Positions 46,367-57,370 of a DNA stretch of 64,000 nucleotides are shown piece by piece. The position numbers and the translations under genes were made by a program. Source of the DNA: Aquarana catesbeiana (lineage: Eukaryota; Chordata; Amphibia; Anura; Ranidae); NCBI RefSeq assembly GCF_042186555.1, contig NC_133326.1, positions 441,490,147 through 441,554,146 of the forward strand, written 5' to 3'. The notes beneath the pieces were generated by a model that saw only the letters and a list, made by a program, of their open reading frames with translations, made no database searches and was not told where the DNA came from. The first letter of the stretch is position 1, and each line of letters begins with the position of its first letter.

Positions 46367-47166
46367 TTGAGCAGAGGGGGACTCCTATGCATTATTCCAG
46401 CCAAACACCCGTGGACTGAGAAAAAGGGGAAAGAGGGGAGAAAAGAGAAGAGACAAGAAGAGGGGGGGGGAGAAAGCAAGACAAAAAAGATAAGTGTATT
46501 GAGGAGAGCTTGGAAGAGAGCAAACCTTAAGAATTTGAATGCAACTTTTTGTGGGTTGTACATTGGCCAAGACAACTGTCTTAGCCAAGTGCCAACACAT
46601 GAGGGGGAGCAGTGGTCCGACAGAACCACCGGCCTATGACGTATCACTATAAACTAATAAAAAATATTGTGCACAGAATCTAAAAAGTATCTAATAAGAC
46701 AGTCAGCTAGAACCAGCATAAACAGTGAAAATCAAATATATAAAACAAAACATTTGAAGGTAGAATTATATGAAACCTCCAGGTGCCCGGAGACGGCGGC
46801 CAACCAGCCATCACCCCAAGCAACCATGGGGCCCGGCCCGACCATACTGCAGCAGCAGCCCCCCCCAACCCTCAAACAGAGCCGGGGAGCTGCCGTGCAG
46901 AAACTGGGGCCACCACCAGATTGATGAACCAATGACATTACCCTTGTAAGTTATACATACCCCTCTCCCCCACACTCATCATAAGGAACAAACACAGAAA
47001 AAAGAAAAAAAAAAAAGAAAAAAAAAGTCAGTTTTCAAACTTCAAGTTATCCTTTGTGTGGGGAAGGGTCAAACGGACCTGCCAGTATCCTTGACCCTGG
47101 GTTAATCATAGAAATAACGATACACACCCTCCACCGCCATCTCACAAATGGGGCGGCCCAATGTAG
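46367..47166 (-). other. Spacer between ORF1 and ORF2 of L1 copy 3
   Basis: Purine-rich and A-rich stretches (46420-46500, 46980-47030) and no gene. It continues at 58042-58228 beyond the hAT element, which inserted in this spacer. Confidence 0.6.
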
Positions 47167-47174
47167 GGTGTTCA
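47167..47174. repeat. hAT target duplication, left
   Basis: GGTGTTCA, repeated exactly at 58034-58041. An 8-bp duplication is the hallmark of hAT elements. Confidence 0.92.
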
Positions 47175-47470
47175 CAGGGGCGGACTGACAGCTCATGGGG
47201 CCCCCGGGCAAAAGGAAATCATGGGGCCCCCTGTTTCTCCACCCACGTTCAAGCTACATCCACACAAAGTCCCACCTACATATTGCACTGCCCACATTGC
47301 ATGCATTCAAAGAATTTCTCTACATGATGTTCAAAATAAATGTTTATTATAGGAATTAAAGAACAATAAAACGTACATTAAATTGCAACAATGGTACATT
47401 TTCAAAATTAAGGTTTTCATAAATTAACACAATATAACAGGTGCAACAAATGTCTTCTTAGCTGAACAGT

Positions 47471-50224
47471 TTAATAAAAAATATACCAAAAAAAAAAATC
47501 TCTGACCAGCATGTTACAAAAGCAGCAAAGAGCTAAGTTCAGGTGAAGTCTTGGCAAATCTGTCGATGATTTTATCTTTATGTTTAGTGCAACTTGCTTT
47601 TCCACTGCAATGAGCATCAATGACTCCAGGTTTTGTTGTGACAATGACGATCTTAATCTTGACTTTAGTATTTTTAACTTGGAAAAGCATCTTTCACATG
47701 TACACTGTGTAGTGCTCAGTGTAATTATATATTTATATGCCAAGAACAGATTCTCAAAGGCCACTGAACACAGTCGGTACTGATAAAGAAGTTTGAAAGC
47801 ACAGGACACACAGTTCTTGCAGGAGTCCTTCTTTACAGCAGCTGTAGAAGTGGATGGCTCAGCGCTAGAGCTGGTGTGTTGCTCTTCCAAATCTGAATCT
47901 AATTCTTCACTCTCTTCATCATAACTGTCATTCAACAGGCCTTTACGAATATTTTTGTAGCTGGACGCAAAAGAGATTAGTTCTTCACGTAGAGCAACTG
48001 GGTCTATCTCTGGTATTGCTTCTGATATAAAATTCAACTGAATTTTGTCTGAAGAGGCCAGTATTTCTTGAAACCTATTTGGATCCAAGCAAGAAATTTG
48101 CTTATAAAGTTCTTCATGAGTGGAAAATCTTGACTTCACACTCTCTGTTACAGTGTCGAGGATAACATTGTAACAAGAAATTTCAAAATGTTTCCTATTA
48201 TCTGTACCTTCTGCAGTTCTTGTGGATCTTAATTCAGAGAAGTTCTTTTTCAAACAGATGTTTTCACTTGCCAATTTCTCATTTATAAAATCTATAAATT
48301 CAGTTGCTGACTGCAAAACTCCAGCAAAATCTCTGCATATTTTATTCAAACGCTTGACAGCATCGTCCACCATTCTCCATGCCTGGATAAAATCAAGGCC
48401 TGTTGATTGCAGATAATCTGATACCGGGGTAGTGATGTCAAAAATGCGAACAAAGGTAAAAGCTACCAGGATGGTTTCAAATTTACATAGATTCTCAATT
48501 AATTTCAGAGCTTCGTGGCGAACAGAGGGTCGAAAATCAGGGGATTCGCTTACTTGTTTTAGGATAATTATAAGATCAGAGCATAACTCTTTGGAATGAT
48601 CATCAAAGCTTCCAAATAACTTCCGAAGTGCATTAGCTCTGCTTGACCACCTTGTTCTGCCAATATTTTCCAGCTTTTGAAATATTGAACTGCCAGTCTT
48701 TTTTTTCATCTGGTCTTTCCAGAGTTTCATTCTTTTGTATGATTCTGTGAAAAATGTGGAAAGGTTGCTAAGGAGCCCAAAAAGACTGATTGCTGGAACA
48801 CACACAGTACTTGCATCACCAATAACTAAGTTAAGTACATGTGCATAGCACCATGTGTGAATGTGCGTAGGGCGAACTTCCCTCATTAATGCTTGCAAGC
48901 CTGAGTAAGTTCCACTCATATTAGCTGCTCCATCAAAAGAATCACCTATGCACTTTTCCAGGTTAAGTCCTAAAGCAGACAGTGATTCAGTGAGTAAGGC
49001 ATGCAGGCTTTTACTGCTGGAATCTTCAATAGTTACAAGACGTAATAATCGTTCCTTAACTTTATCACCAGCAGCATACCGAACAACAATAGCACACTGA
49101 TCTTGAGTTGACACATCTTGTGTGGAGTCCATTTGTATTGAAAATAGTCCAGAATTCTCCACTTCTTTTACTATTGCCTCTTTGATCATGTCAGAAAGAA
49201 TCACAAATAACTTTGTTATCCTAGATTTACTTAGGAAAGTTACAAACTTCCCTCTTCCCCTTTTCGCTGGATCACGGCTCTTTGCTTTTTCTACAATTTT
49301 ATTTAGGTGCTTCTTTAAAACTGGGCTGTAGTCAGCAAGAAGTTTCACAACCTCCAAAAAATTACCTCGATTTTCAAAATGGTCCTCGCCAAACACACCT
49401 GCCACAGACTCTACATGACTGCTTCTGAAAGGCAATGCTTGAACACCAATAAAAAAAACAATATCGATTATGTGGCTTACGATAGCACGACGTTGTAGTA
49501 CTTGCTGATTTCTTAGAGACATCTGACTACCTAACAATTTGTGCTTAATGGATTTGCCACTCATATTAACAAAATAAGCCTCACTTGCAAGTTTATGGCA
49601 TTGAGAGTTTTCATGTTCCAATAATCTTGTTGTGATATGTCTCCAGTCGTTGCAACCTTGTATAAACTGAGTCTGCCTGTACTTTTCCTGGGCATAATAT
49701 AAGCAGATGGAACAATGTACACTGTTTTTTTTCTCATTAAGAGTTACCCATTTTCTTTGAACGCTGGACCCTTGTATTCCTTTTCGGTAATAAACAACAT
49801 TACCATTAAATGGTATGTTTATTGTGGGCTGGTAAGGATGGAAGTCCCAAAACATTTCCATGGAAATTCCTGCTTTATGTAAGTCTTGGGAAAAAAGAAA
49901 GTAGTCTTCTTTTAATGGCGATTTCTGTACTCCAGATGGCATTTTGGCAGGCAGAGGTTCCTGTGTATTTTCTCCAGTCGGTAGATCAATTTCAACATTT
50001 GACTCTGTTTCAAGATCTACAACATCTTCTTCTGCCAGTGATTCCATTGGTTCATCACTGATCTCAACAGGAGCATCTTCATGAGGAACATCTTCATGAG
50101 GAACATCATCTTTTTTTTTACCAAAGAATGAATCAATTTTGCTAGTAGATGCCTCATTTTGTCTTCTTTGCCTACTTAATTTTCTTTTTGTAGCACCACT
50201 TTTATGTTTATAAGTTCCAGACAT
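47471..50224 (-). CDS. hAT transposase, intact (zinc-finger MYM/TTF type)
   Basis: An open frame of 917 residues from the ATG at 50224 (MSGTYKHKSGATKRK). A further 14 codons lie upstream (first Met 50266), but the downstream start fits the usual N-terminus of these proteins. After an acidic, disordered region comes a TTF-type zinc-finger segment (VHCSICLYYAQ to HENSQCHKLA, residues about 165-220). The RNase H-like core carries Asp in LFSIQMDSTQDVS (about 365) and in GDSFDGAANMSG (about 426). The C-terminal dimerisation region has the conserved Glu in TLSTTQCTCERCFSKLKILK (about 844). All three catalytic positions are present with no stop or frameshift. It resembles ZMYM1-like proteins of vertebrates. 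Whether it is expressed cannot be told. Confidence 0.92.
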   Translation of the reverse strand: MSGTYKHKSGATKRKLSRQRRQNEASTSKIDSFFGKKKDDVPHEDVPHEDAPVEISDEPMESLAEEDVVDLETESNVEIDLPTGENTQEPLPAKMPSGVQKSPLKEDYFLFSQDLHKAGISMEMFWDFHPYQPTINIPFNGNVVYYRKGIQGSSVQRKWVTLNEKKNSVHCSICLYYAQEKYRQTQFIQGCNDWRHITTRLLEHENSQCHKLASEAYFVNMSGKSIKHKLLGSQMSLRNQQVLQRRAIVSHIIDIVFFIGVQALPFRSSHVESVAGVFGEDHFENRGNFLEVVKLLADYSPVLKKHLNKIVEKAKSRDPAKRGRGKFVTFLSKSRITKLFVILSDMIKEAIVKEVENSGLFSIQMDSTQDVSTQDQCAIVVRYAAGDKVKERLLRLVTIEDSSSKSLHALLTESLSALGLNLEKCIGDSFDGAANMSGTYSGLQALMREVRPTHIHTWCYAHVLNLVIGDASTVCVPAISLFGLLSNLSTFFTESYKRMKLWKDQMKKKTGSSIFQKLENIGRTRWSSRANALRKLFGSFDDHSKELCSDLIIILKQVSESPDFRPSVRHEALKLIENLCKFETILVAFTFVRIFDITTPVSDYLQSTGLDFIQAWRMVDDAVKRLNKICRDFAGVLQSATEFIDFINEKLASENICLKKNFSELRSTRTAEGTDNRKHFEISCYNVILDTVTESVKSRFSTHEELYKQISCLDPNRFQEILASSDKIQLNFISEAIPEIDPVALREELISFASSYKNIRKGLLNDSYDEESEELDSDLEEQHTSSSAEPSTSTAAVKKDSCKNCVSCAFKLLYQYRLCSVAFENLFLAYKYIITLSTTQCTCERCFSKLKILKSRLRSSLSQQNLESLMLIAVEKQVALNIKIKSSTDLPRLHLNLALCCFCNMLVRDFFFWYIFY

Positions 50225-50315
50225 TGCCAATTTATTTTTTATACCTGATGGTAAAATAAGGAACAAGTATCCCTTGTCATGGACAGTTGTGAAAAAACAT
50301 TAACTACAACATGCT

Positions 50316-51480
50316 TTAACCACTTGCTGACCAGGCTTTTTTTTTGCACTTTTTGTTTATATCAGTATTTTTTGTTAGAAAAGTACTTAGAACCCCCAAA
50401 CGTTATCATTTTTTTTTTTAGCAGAGAACCTAGGGAATAAGATGGCGATCGTTGCAAGTTTTCATGTCATACAACATATACCCCACATGTGTGGTGAGAA
50501 CACCGTTTACATATGTGAGCGTGACTTACGCGTACGTTTGCTTCTGTGTGAGAGCACGGAGGGATGGAGACGCTTTAAAATAAATTTTTACACTGTCCCT
50601 ATAATTGTTTTTATAAGGATGACAGGTCCTCTTTATGGAGAAATCTGGGGTCAAAAAGACCCCAAATCTTTACCTTTTAATGCTTAAAGCAGGAGTCCAC
50701 CTAAAAAAAAAATATTAAAAGCCAGCAGCTACAAATACTGCAGCTGCTGACTTTTAATAAATGGACACTCACCTGTCCAAGAGTCCAGCGATGTCAGCAG
50801 CCGAAGCTGATCACTTGCTCCGCTCTCGGCAGCTGCCGCCACCATCCTAGGTGAGGGAATCAGGAAGTGAAGTGTTGCGGCTTCACTTCCCGGTTCCCTA
50901 TTGCACATGCTAACTGGTCCCCGCTATCTCCTGGGACCTGTGTGTGTCCCAGCAGACAGCACGGGGGACCGGAAGAGGCATAGACTCCCATAGGAGTCTA
51001 TGCCCCGAAGTGGGTGCAAATACCTGTCCTAGACAGGTATCTGCACCCCCCTCCCCCCTGAAAGGTGGCAAATGTGACACCAGAGGGGGGAGGGTTCCGA
51101 AAAGCGGAAGTTCCATTTTTGTGTGGAACTCCGCTTTAAAATCTAAAAAAAAAAAAAAAATTTGATCTTTTGCTTTAAAAAAAACTATTTACTTTCAGCT
51201 TGAACCAGAAGTGACGTCATGACATCGCTTTGGTCCTCCAAGGCCATAGAGTCGATCTACTCTTTATTTACCTATGGGAGCAGCCGACTGCATCGTCGGA
51301 TTGTTTCTAGGGTGAACCGGCGAAAATGGTAAGCCTATGAAACACTGCATTCCAGCGGCTCATGAACTGCTCAGAATGCATTCATGAAAAATCCGGCCAT
51401 CGGTTGCAAAAAAACAGCACAGGGGTTACTACTTGCAAACCGAAACGTATATATCTGCATTGCGGTCAGCAAGTGGTTAA
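50316..51480. mobile_element. Non-autonomous TTAA element with perfect ends
   Basis: The ends are TTAACCACTTGCTGACC at 50316 and its exact reverse complement at 51480, a 17-bp perfect inverted repeat including TTAA. No coding capacity. It lies just upstream of the transposase start and is interrupted by the MITE at 50684-51139. Confidence 0.82.
50684..51139. mobile_element. TTAA MITE inside the TTAA element
   Basis: TTAA stands at 50684-50687 and 51136-51139. Inner ends are TTAAAGCAGGAGTCCACC and, reversed, TTAAAGCGGAGTTCCAC. It contains a GC-rich core with a palindromic segment around 50978-51004 (AGACTCCCATAGGAGTCT). Confidence 0.65.
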
Positions 51481-51966
51481 CAGACTGCCAAGTTGGAAGT
51501 TCGGGTGGTTTTCACCTGTCCCTGAATAGGGGGTTTTGCACTGATGTTGAAAACATAATAAGCCAGCAACAGGAAATATAAAACACTAGAATGCACAAGA
51601 AACTACACGTTACATGTTCCACCCGTTTTTAGGGTGGAACATGTAACATCTTCTCAGTGCTGAAACAGCTCCCTGCTGACCCCCCTCCCTGTGACAGCAG
51701 TACAGGGAGACGTTCGCTGTACTAGCTGTCACTTTTTGAAAATAGGGCGGATATGTGGGGCTTGCCCACACGGCAGCGTCATTGGTTTGCAGAGCTCTGT
51801 ATGTGACTGAACTACAAGTCCCGAATCTTTTGCAGCTTGTAGTTTTCAATAAACTATCATGATGCTGTTAAGCACTGTGGTAGTTCAATAAGTCTTCCTG
51901 TCAGTGTGAAACTGTCTGCTTGAATGGCACCAGCAATCTGCTGATCACTGGTGCGATGCTTTACAG
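51481..51966. other. hAT internal sequence, no gene, with a perfect hairpin
   Basis: No coding region seen. At 51609-51624 and 51632-51647 lie two arms GTTACATGTTCCACCC and their exact complement, separated by 7 bases: a perfect 16-bp hairpin. It ends at the target duplication of the next MITE. Confidence 0.5.
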
Positions 51967-52787
51967 CAGTAGTTCTCAACCTTACTAGTGCCGTGACCCC
52001 TTGATAAAATTTGGCAAGTTGTGGGGACTCCTAACAGTGAAATTTTTTTCGTAGCGTGGGTTGTCAGCACCCAAGGCAAGACAAGTAATTTGCGCCCCTG
52101 ATGGACATTTAGCGCTCCCTGAGTCCCTTCCACTAGTACAATATTGAAACCCCTATGGTACATTTTAGGATGTACCACTCTCCTTGTTCTCCTTTCTTTC
52201 TCTATCCTAATTTCTTGTTTTTTCCCCATCCCTCTCTCTAGCCATCTTTCTTGTTCTTTTTATTATTTTTTTCTCTCCCTTTTTCTTTGTTCCTCCCCCT
52301 CTTTTCCCCTCCCTTCCATGTATTTTCTATTTTTATTCCTTCTCTTGCTACTTTGTGGGAAAGGGATCAGTGGCAGTGCTGGGGGGAGTTCTGATCAGCC
52401 AACTTAGGTGCTCTTGATCAAGCTCATCTGCTGATCTGAGAACTGTTTATTGGCAACTATACACAGGTAGCGTTACTCACTGTGTCTTCGACTTTGTGGT
52501 GTCTCGTAACAGTGACACCTATGCCGAAATCAGGAGATAGGGTCTCCTCCAGCCCCTCCCACTTCACATTCCTCACCAGTCAGCTGACCTCTAGTGTTTG
52601 CCCCCCCAGCCATGCCGTGAAATGAATGTGCGGCTGCGAAGAGGCTGAGTGGGCGACCACAGGCTCCAGGAACAGCCCTGCTGGGCGGCCACAAAAAGGC
52701 TGGGAGAGCAGTGCGGGCTTCAGGAACAGCCCAGGATTCGGTGACCCCTGGCAAATCATCATTCGACCCCCAGGTTGAGAACCACTG
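51967..52787. mobile_element. hAT MITE
   Basis: The ends are CAGTAGTTCTCAACCT and, reversed, CAGTGGTTCTCAACCT, the classic hAT MITE start. The flanking 8-mers are CTTTACAG (51959-51966) and CTTTACAA (52788-52795), a target duplication with one change. No transposase. It lies within the larger hAT. Confidence 0.88.
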
Positions 52788-52959
52788 CTTTACAAGTTCT
52801 GCAACAAAAATATAATAAATGCACATTTTTTTACCTCCAAAAAAGGTGCATTTATAATTTTTTCTAAAAAGGTGAACTTAGTTTTTAACAATTCACCTCA
52901 TGGTGAATAAATCTATTACTTAATACACCTCATAAGTAATTTTAACCCCCACAAAGTCA

Positions 52960-53308
52960 GTTAGTGTCCCTCCCAGCCAGTGTCCGTTAGCACCAGATTG
53001 GCCACCACACTATCACAGTTACAATAAAAGTTGCTGATCACCACTATTACAGTATAGCTGCATACATTCCAGTATATATCCCCCATAGTTTGTAGACACT
53101 ATAACTTTCAAACAAATTAATAAATATACACTTATTCGGATTTTTGTTTTTAACAAAGACATGTAGCAGAATACATTTTGGCCTAAATTTATGAAGAAAT
53201 TTGACTTTTTATAACAGAAAGTAGAAAATATAGTTTGAAAAAGAAATATTTATCTTTTTTTCGTTTTTATAATAATAATAAAAAAAACACCACAGGTCAA
53301 GTGGTTAA
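52960..53308. repeat. Fragment of the TTAA family seen at 9257-10144
   Basis: Contains GTTTGTAGACACTATAACTTT and GCAGAATACATTTTGGCC, then CAAGTGGTTAA at 53308. The left end is missing. Confidence 0.65.
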
Positions 53309-53695
53309 ACAGAATTTTAATGCAAACAAACACATCATACCCAATTACGGTATTTGGTAAAATAGAAAAGATTGGGTTGCGTCGAGTAAATAGATACCAA
53401 GCATGTCAAGTCCTAAAATTCAGCACACCTTGTGGAATCGTAAAAAACTGTGGTACCCAAAATTCTCAAAGGTGATGCTTTAAAGCCTTTTTGGGTTATC
53501 ACTTTAGAGTTAACTTTGAATTACGGCCCTAGAATTGCTCTCACCCCGACGTTCCGGTGCATACTATACATGTATCCATTATTTACATACATGTGCTCGT
53601 CCTACATAACGCTTTTTATATAGAGTGTGTGAAGGGATTATGGGTGTGCTTTACATTTTTTTAAAATAATTTTTATTTACTTTATATCATTTTCA
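53309..53695. repeat. Relic related to 2830-3130
   Basis: The stretch shares the pattern AAATAGATACCAAGCATG and TTATCACTTTAGA with the segment inside piggyBac copy 1 (GGATACCAAACACGACATG, TTACCACTTTAGA). Non-coding. It leads into the minisatellite. Confidence 0.4.
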
Positions 53696-56600
53696 ACTGA
53701 CCACCAATGTAAGGAACATTCTTCCCACTGATCACCAATGTAAGGAACATTCTTCTCACTGACCACCAATGTAAGGAACATTCTTCTCACTGATCACCAA
53801 TGTAAGGAACATTCTTCTCACTGACCACCAATGTAAGGAACATTCTTCCTACTGATCACCAATGTAAGGAACATTCTTCCCACTGATCACCAATGTAAGG
53901 AACATTCTTCTCCCTGACCACCAATGTAAGGAACATTCTTCCCACTGATCACCAATGTAGGGAACATTCTTTTCACTGACCACCAATGTAAGGAACATTC
54001 TTCTCACTGACCACCAATGTAAGGAACTTTCTTCTCACTGATCACCAATGTAAGGAACATTCTTCTCACTGACCACCAATGTAAGGAACATTCTTCCCAC
54101 TGATCACCAATATAAGGAACATTCTTCTCACTGACCACCAATGTAAGGAACATTCTTCCCACTGATCACCAATGTAAGGAACATTCTTCTCACTGACCAC
54201 CAATGTAAGGAACATTCTTCCCACTGGTCACCAATGTAAGGAACATTCTTCTCACTGACCACCAATGTAAGGAACATTCTTCTCACTGATCCCAATGTAA
54301 GGAACATTCTTCCCACTGACCACCAATGTAAGGAACTTTCTTCTCACTGACCACCAATGTAAGGAACATTCTTCTCACTGACCACCAATGTAAGGAGCAT
54401 TCTTCCCACTGACCACCAATGTAAGGAACATTCTTCCCACTGATCACCAATGTAAGGAACTTTCTTCCCACTGACCACCAATGTAAGGAACATTCTTCCA
54501 ACAGATCACCAATGTAAGGAACATTCTTCTCACTGACCACCAATGTAAGGAACATTCTTCTCACTGATCCCAATGTAAGGAACTTTCTTCCCACTGACCA
54601 CCAATGTAAGGAACATTCTTCTCACTGACCACCAATGTAAGGAACATTCTTCTCACTGATCCCAATGTAAGGAACATTCTTCCCACTGATCACCAATGTA
54701 AGGAACTTTCTTCCCACTGACCACCAATGTAAGGAACATTCTTCTCACTGACCACCAATGTAAGGAACATTCTTCCCACTGATCACCAATGTAAGGAACA
54801 TTCTTCTCACTGACCACCAATGTAAGGAACATTCTTCTCACTGACCACCAATGTAAGGAACATTCTTCCCACTGATCACCAATGTAAGGGACATTCTTCC
54901 CACTGATCACCAATGTAAGGAACATTCGTCCCACTGACCACCAATGTAAGGAACATTCTTCCCACTGATCACCAATGTAAGGAACATTCTTCTTACTGAC
55001 CACCAATGTAAGGAACATTCTTCTCACTGATCCCAATGTAAGGAACTTTCTTCCCACTGACCACCAATGTAAGGAACATTCTTCTCACTGACCACCAATG
55101 TAAGGAACATTCTTTCCACTGATCACCAATGTAAGGAACATTCTTCCCACTGATCACCAATGTAAGGAACATTCTTCTCACTGACCACCAATGTAAGGAA
55201 CATTCTTCCCACTGATCACCAATGTAAGGAACATTCTTCTCACTGACCACCAATGTAAGGAACATTCTTCTCACTGATCCCAATGTAAGGAACATTCTTC
55301 CCACTGACCACCAATGTAAGGAACTTTCTTCTCACTGACCACCAATGTAAGGAACATTCTTCTCACATAGTTACATAGTAGGTGAGGTTGAAAAAAGACA
55401 CAAGTCCATCAAGTCCAACCTATGTGTGTGATTATGTGTCAGTATTACATTACATATCCCTGTATATTGCGGTCATTCAGGTGATTATCTAATAGTTTCT
55501 TGAAGCTATCAATGCTCCCCGCTGAGACCACCGCCTGTGGAAGGGAATTCCACATCCTTGCCGCTCTTACAGTAAAGAACCCTCTACGTAGTTTAAGGTT
55601 AAACCTCTTTTCCTCTAATTGCAATGAGTGGCCACGAGTCTTATTAAACTCTCTTCTGCGAAAAAGTTTTATCCCTATTGTGGGGTCACCAGTACAGTAT
55701 TTGTAAATTGAAATCATATCCCCTCTCAAGCGTCTCTTCTCCAGAGAGAATAAGTTCAGTGCTCGCAACCTTTCCTCATAACTAAGATCCTCCAGACCCT
55801 TTATTAGCTTTGTTGCCCTTCTTTGTACTCGCTCCATTTCCAGTACGTCCCTCCTGAGGACTGGTGCCCAGAACTGGACAGCATACTCCAGGTGCGGGCG
55901 GACCAGAGTCTTGTAGAGCGGGAGAATTATCGTTTTATCTCTGCAGTTGATCCCCCTTTTAATGCATGCCAATATTCTGTTTGCTTTATTAGCAGCAGCT
56001 TGGCATTGCATGCCGTTGCTGAGCCTATCATCCACTAGGACCCCCAAGTCCTTTTCCATCCTAGATTCCCCCAGAGGTTCTCCCCCCAGTGTATAGATTG
56101 CACTGGGGGGAGACCACCAATGTAAGGAGCATTCTTCCCACTGACCACCAATGTAAGGAACATTCTTCCCACTGATCACCAATGTAAGGAACTTTCTTCC
56201 CACTGACCACCAATGTAAGGAACATTCTTCCAACAGATCACCAATGTAAGGAACATTCTTCCCACTGACCACCAATGTAAGGAACATTCTTCTCACTGAC
56301 CACCAATGTAAGGAACATTCTTCCCACTGATCACCAATGTAAGGAACATTCTTCCCACTGACCACCAATGTAAGGAACATTCTTCCCACTGATCACCAAT
56401 GTAAGGAACATTCTTCTTACTGACCACCAATGTAAGGAACATTCTTCTCACTGATCCCAATGTAAGGAACTTTCTTCCCACTGACCACCAATGTAAGGAA
56501 CATTCTTCTCACTGACCACCAATGTAAGGAACATTCTTCCCACTGATCACCAATGTAAGGAACATTCTTCTCACTGACCACCAATGTAAGGAACATTCTT

Positions 56601-57001
56601 CCCACTGATCACCAATGTAAGGAACATTCTTCTCACTGATCCCAATGTAAGGAACATTCTTCTCACTGACCACCAATGTAAGGAACATTCTTTCCACTGA
56701 TCTCCAATGTAAGGAACATTCTTCTCACTGACCACCAATGTAAGGAACTTTCTTCTCACTGACCACCAATGTAAGGAACATTCTTCTCACTGACCACCAA
56801 TGTAAGGAACATTCTTCTCACTGACCACCAATGTAAGGGGCATTCTTCTCACTGACCACCAATGTAAGGAACATTCTTCTCACTGACCACCAATGTAAGG
56901 GACATTCTTCTCACTGATCACCAATGTAAGGGACATTCTTCCCACTGATCACCAATGTAAGGAACATTCTTCTCACTGACCACCAATGTAAGGAACATTC
57001 A
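53696..57001. repeat. 31-bp minisatellite array, split by a CR1
   Basis: Tandem copies of a 31-bp unit: GTAAGGAACATTCTTCTCAC followed by TGACCACCAAT. About 54 copies precede and about 29 follow the CR1 at 55367-56111. Two main variants alternate (TCTCACTGACCACC and CCCACTGATCACC), and a 28-bp variant with GATCCCAAT occurs at least seven times. Some longer blocks are repeated exactly, for example 54286-54378 and 55275-55366. Minus-strand frames over the array have a 31-residue period simply because three 31-bp units make 93 bases. Confidence 0.95.
55367..56111 (-). mobile_element. 5'-truncated CR1 inserted in the minisatellite
   Basis: About 745 bp on the minus strand. The 3' tail is at 55367 (sense end CTATGTAACTAT), the usual CR1 terminus, and the 5' truncation is at 56111. 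It encodes the C-terminal part of CR1 ORF2 (55445 to about 56105): GESRMEKDLGVLVDDRLSNG, ILPLYKTLVRPHLEYAVQFW, LEMERVQRRATKLIKGL, then FFTVRAARMWNSLPQAVV and a stop. This segment is an unbroken frame, better preserved than the outer CR1. No clear target duplication is seen, as is common for CR1. Confidence 0.93.
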
Positions 57002-57041
57002 TAGTGTACAGATTTTAGTGATATATATATATATAATAAAC

Positions 57042-57370
57042 GCACTTAGCCCAGGTTCACACTGACAGCGGGAATGAAAGTGTGTGAGTTCAGCTAAACT
57101 CGCACAATTTCATACCCACATATCAGTGCGAGTTTGGCAGCGATTTCAGAGACATCTGTGCGGGTTGCTGCACAGATGTCTATGGAAATCGCACCCAGAA
57201 GTCACCAAAAGTTGTACAGAAACTACTTTTGGGAATCAGTGCGGTGCCACAAATGTGGCATCGCACTGATTCGGGTAGTGCCATTGCCGGTGATTGCCGC
57301 TGATTTGCCATGCGATTTGCCATGTCAAATCGCATGGCAAATTGCTTCAATGTGAACCAGGGCTAAGTGC
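57042..57370. mobile_element. MITE with long inverted ends
   Basis: The ends are GCACTTAGCCCAGGTTCACA and, reversed, GCACTTAGCCCTGGTTCACA, so 19 of 20 bases match. About 329 bp, no coding capacity. The style is like the Harbinger-type MITEs at 7859 and 28807, but I could not settle the target duplication. Confidence 0.65.

Noticed and set aside
47471..50224. Host ZMYM1-like gene
   Set aside because: The single-exon frame is enclosed by hAT terminal repeats and an exact 8-bp duplication, so it is a transposase. Domestication is not indicated.
54128..56759. Series of minus-strand proteins reading MFLTLVVS and ECSLHWWS repeats
   Set aside because: They follow from a 31-bp unit without stops; the 31-residue period is the lowest common frame. 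The 314-codon frame at 55445-56389 only joins array to the CR1.
53696..57001. Tandem 31-bp repeats taken as a CRISPR array
   Set aside because: The units abut with no unique spacers, no cas genes are present, and the context is a vertebrate transposon. It is a minisatellite.
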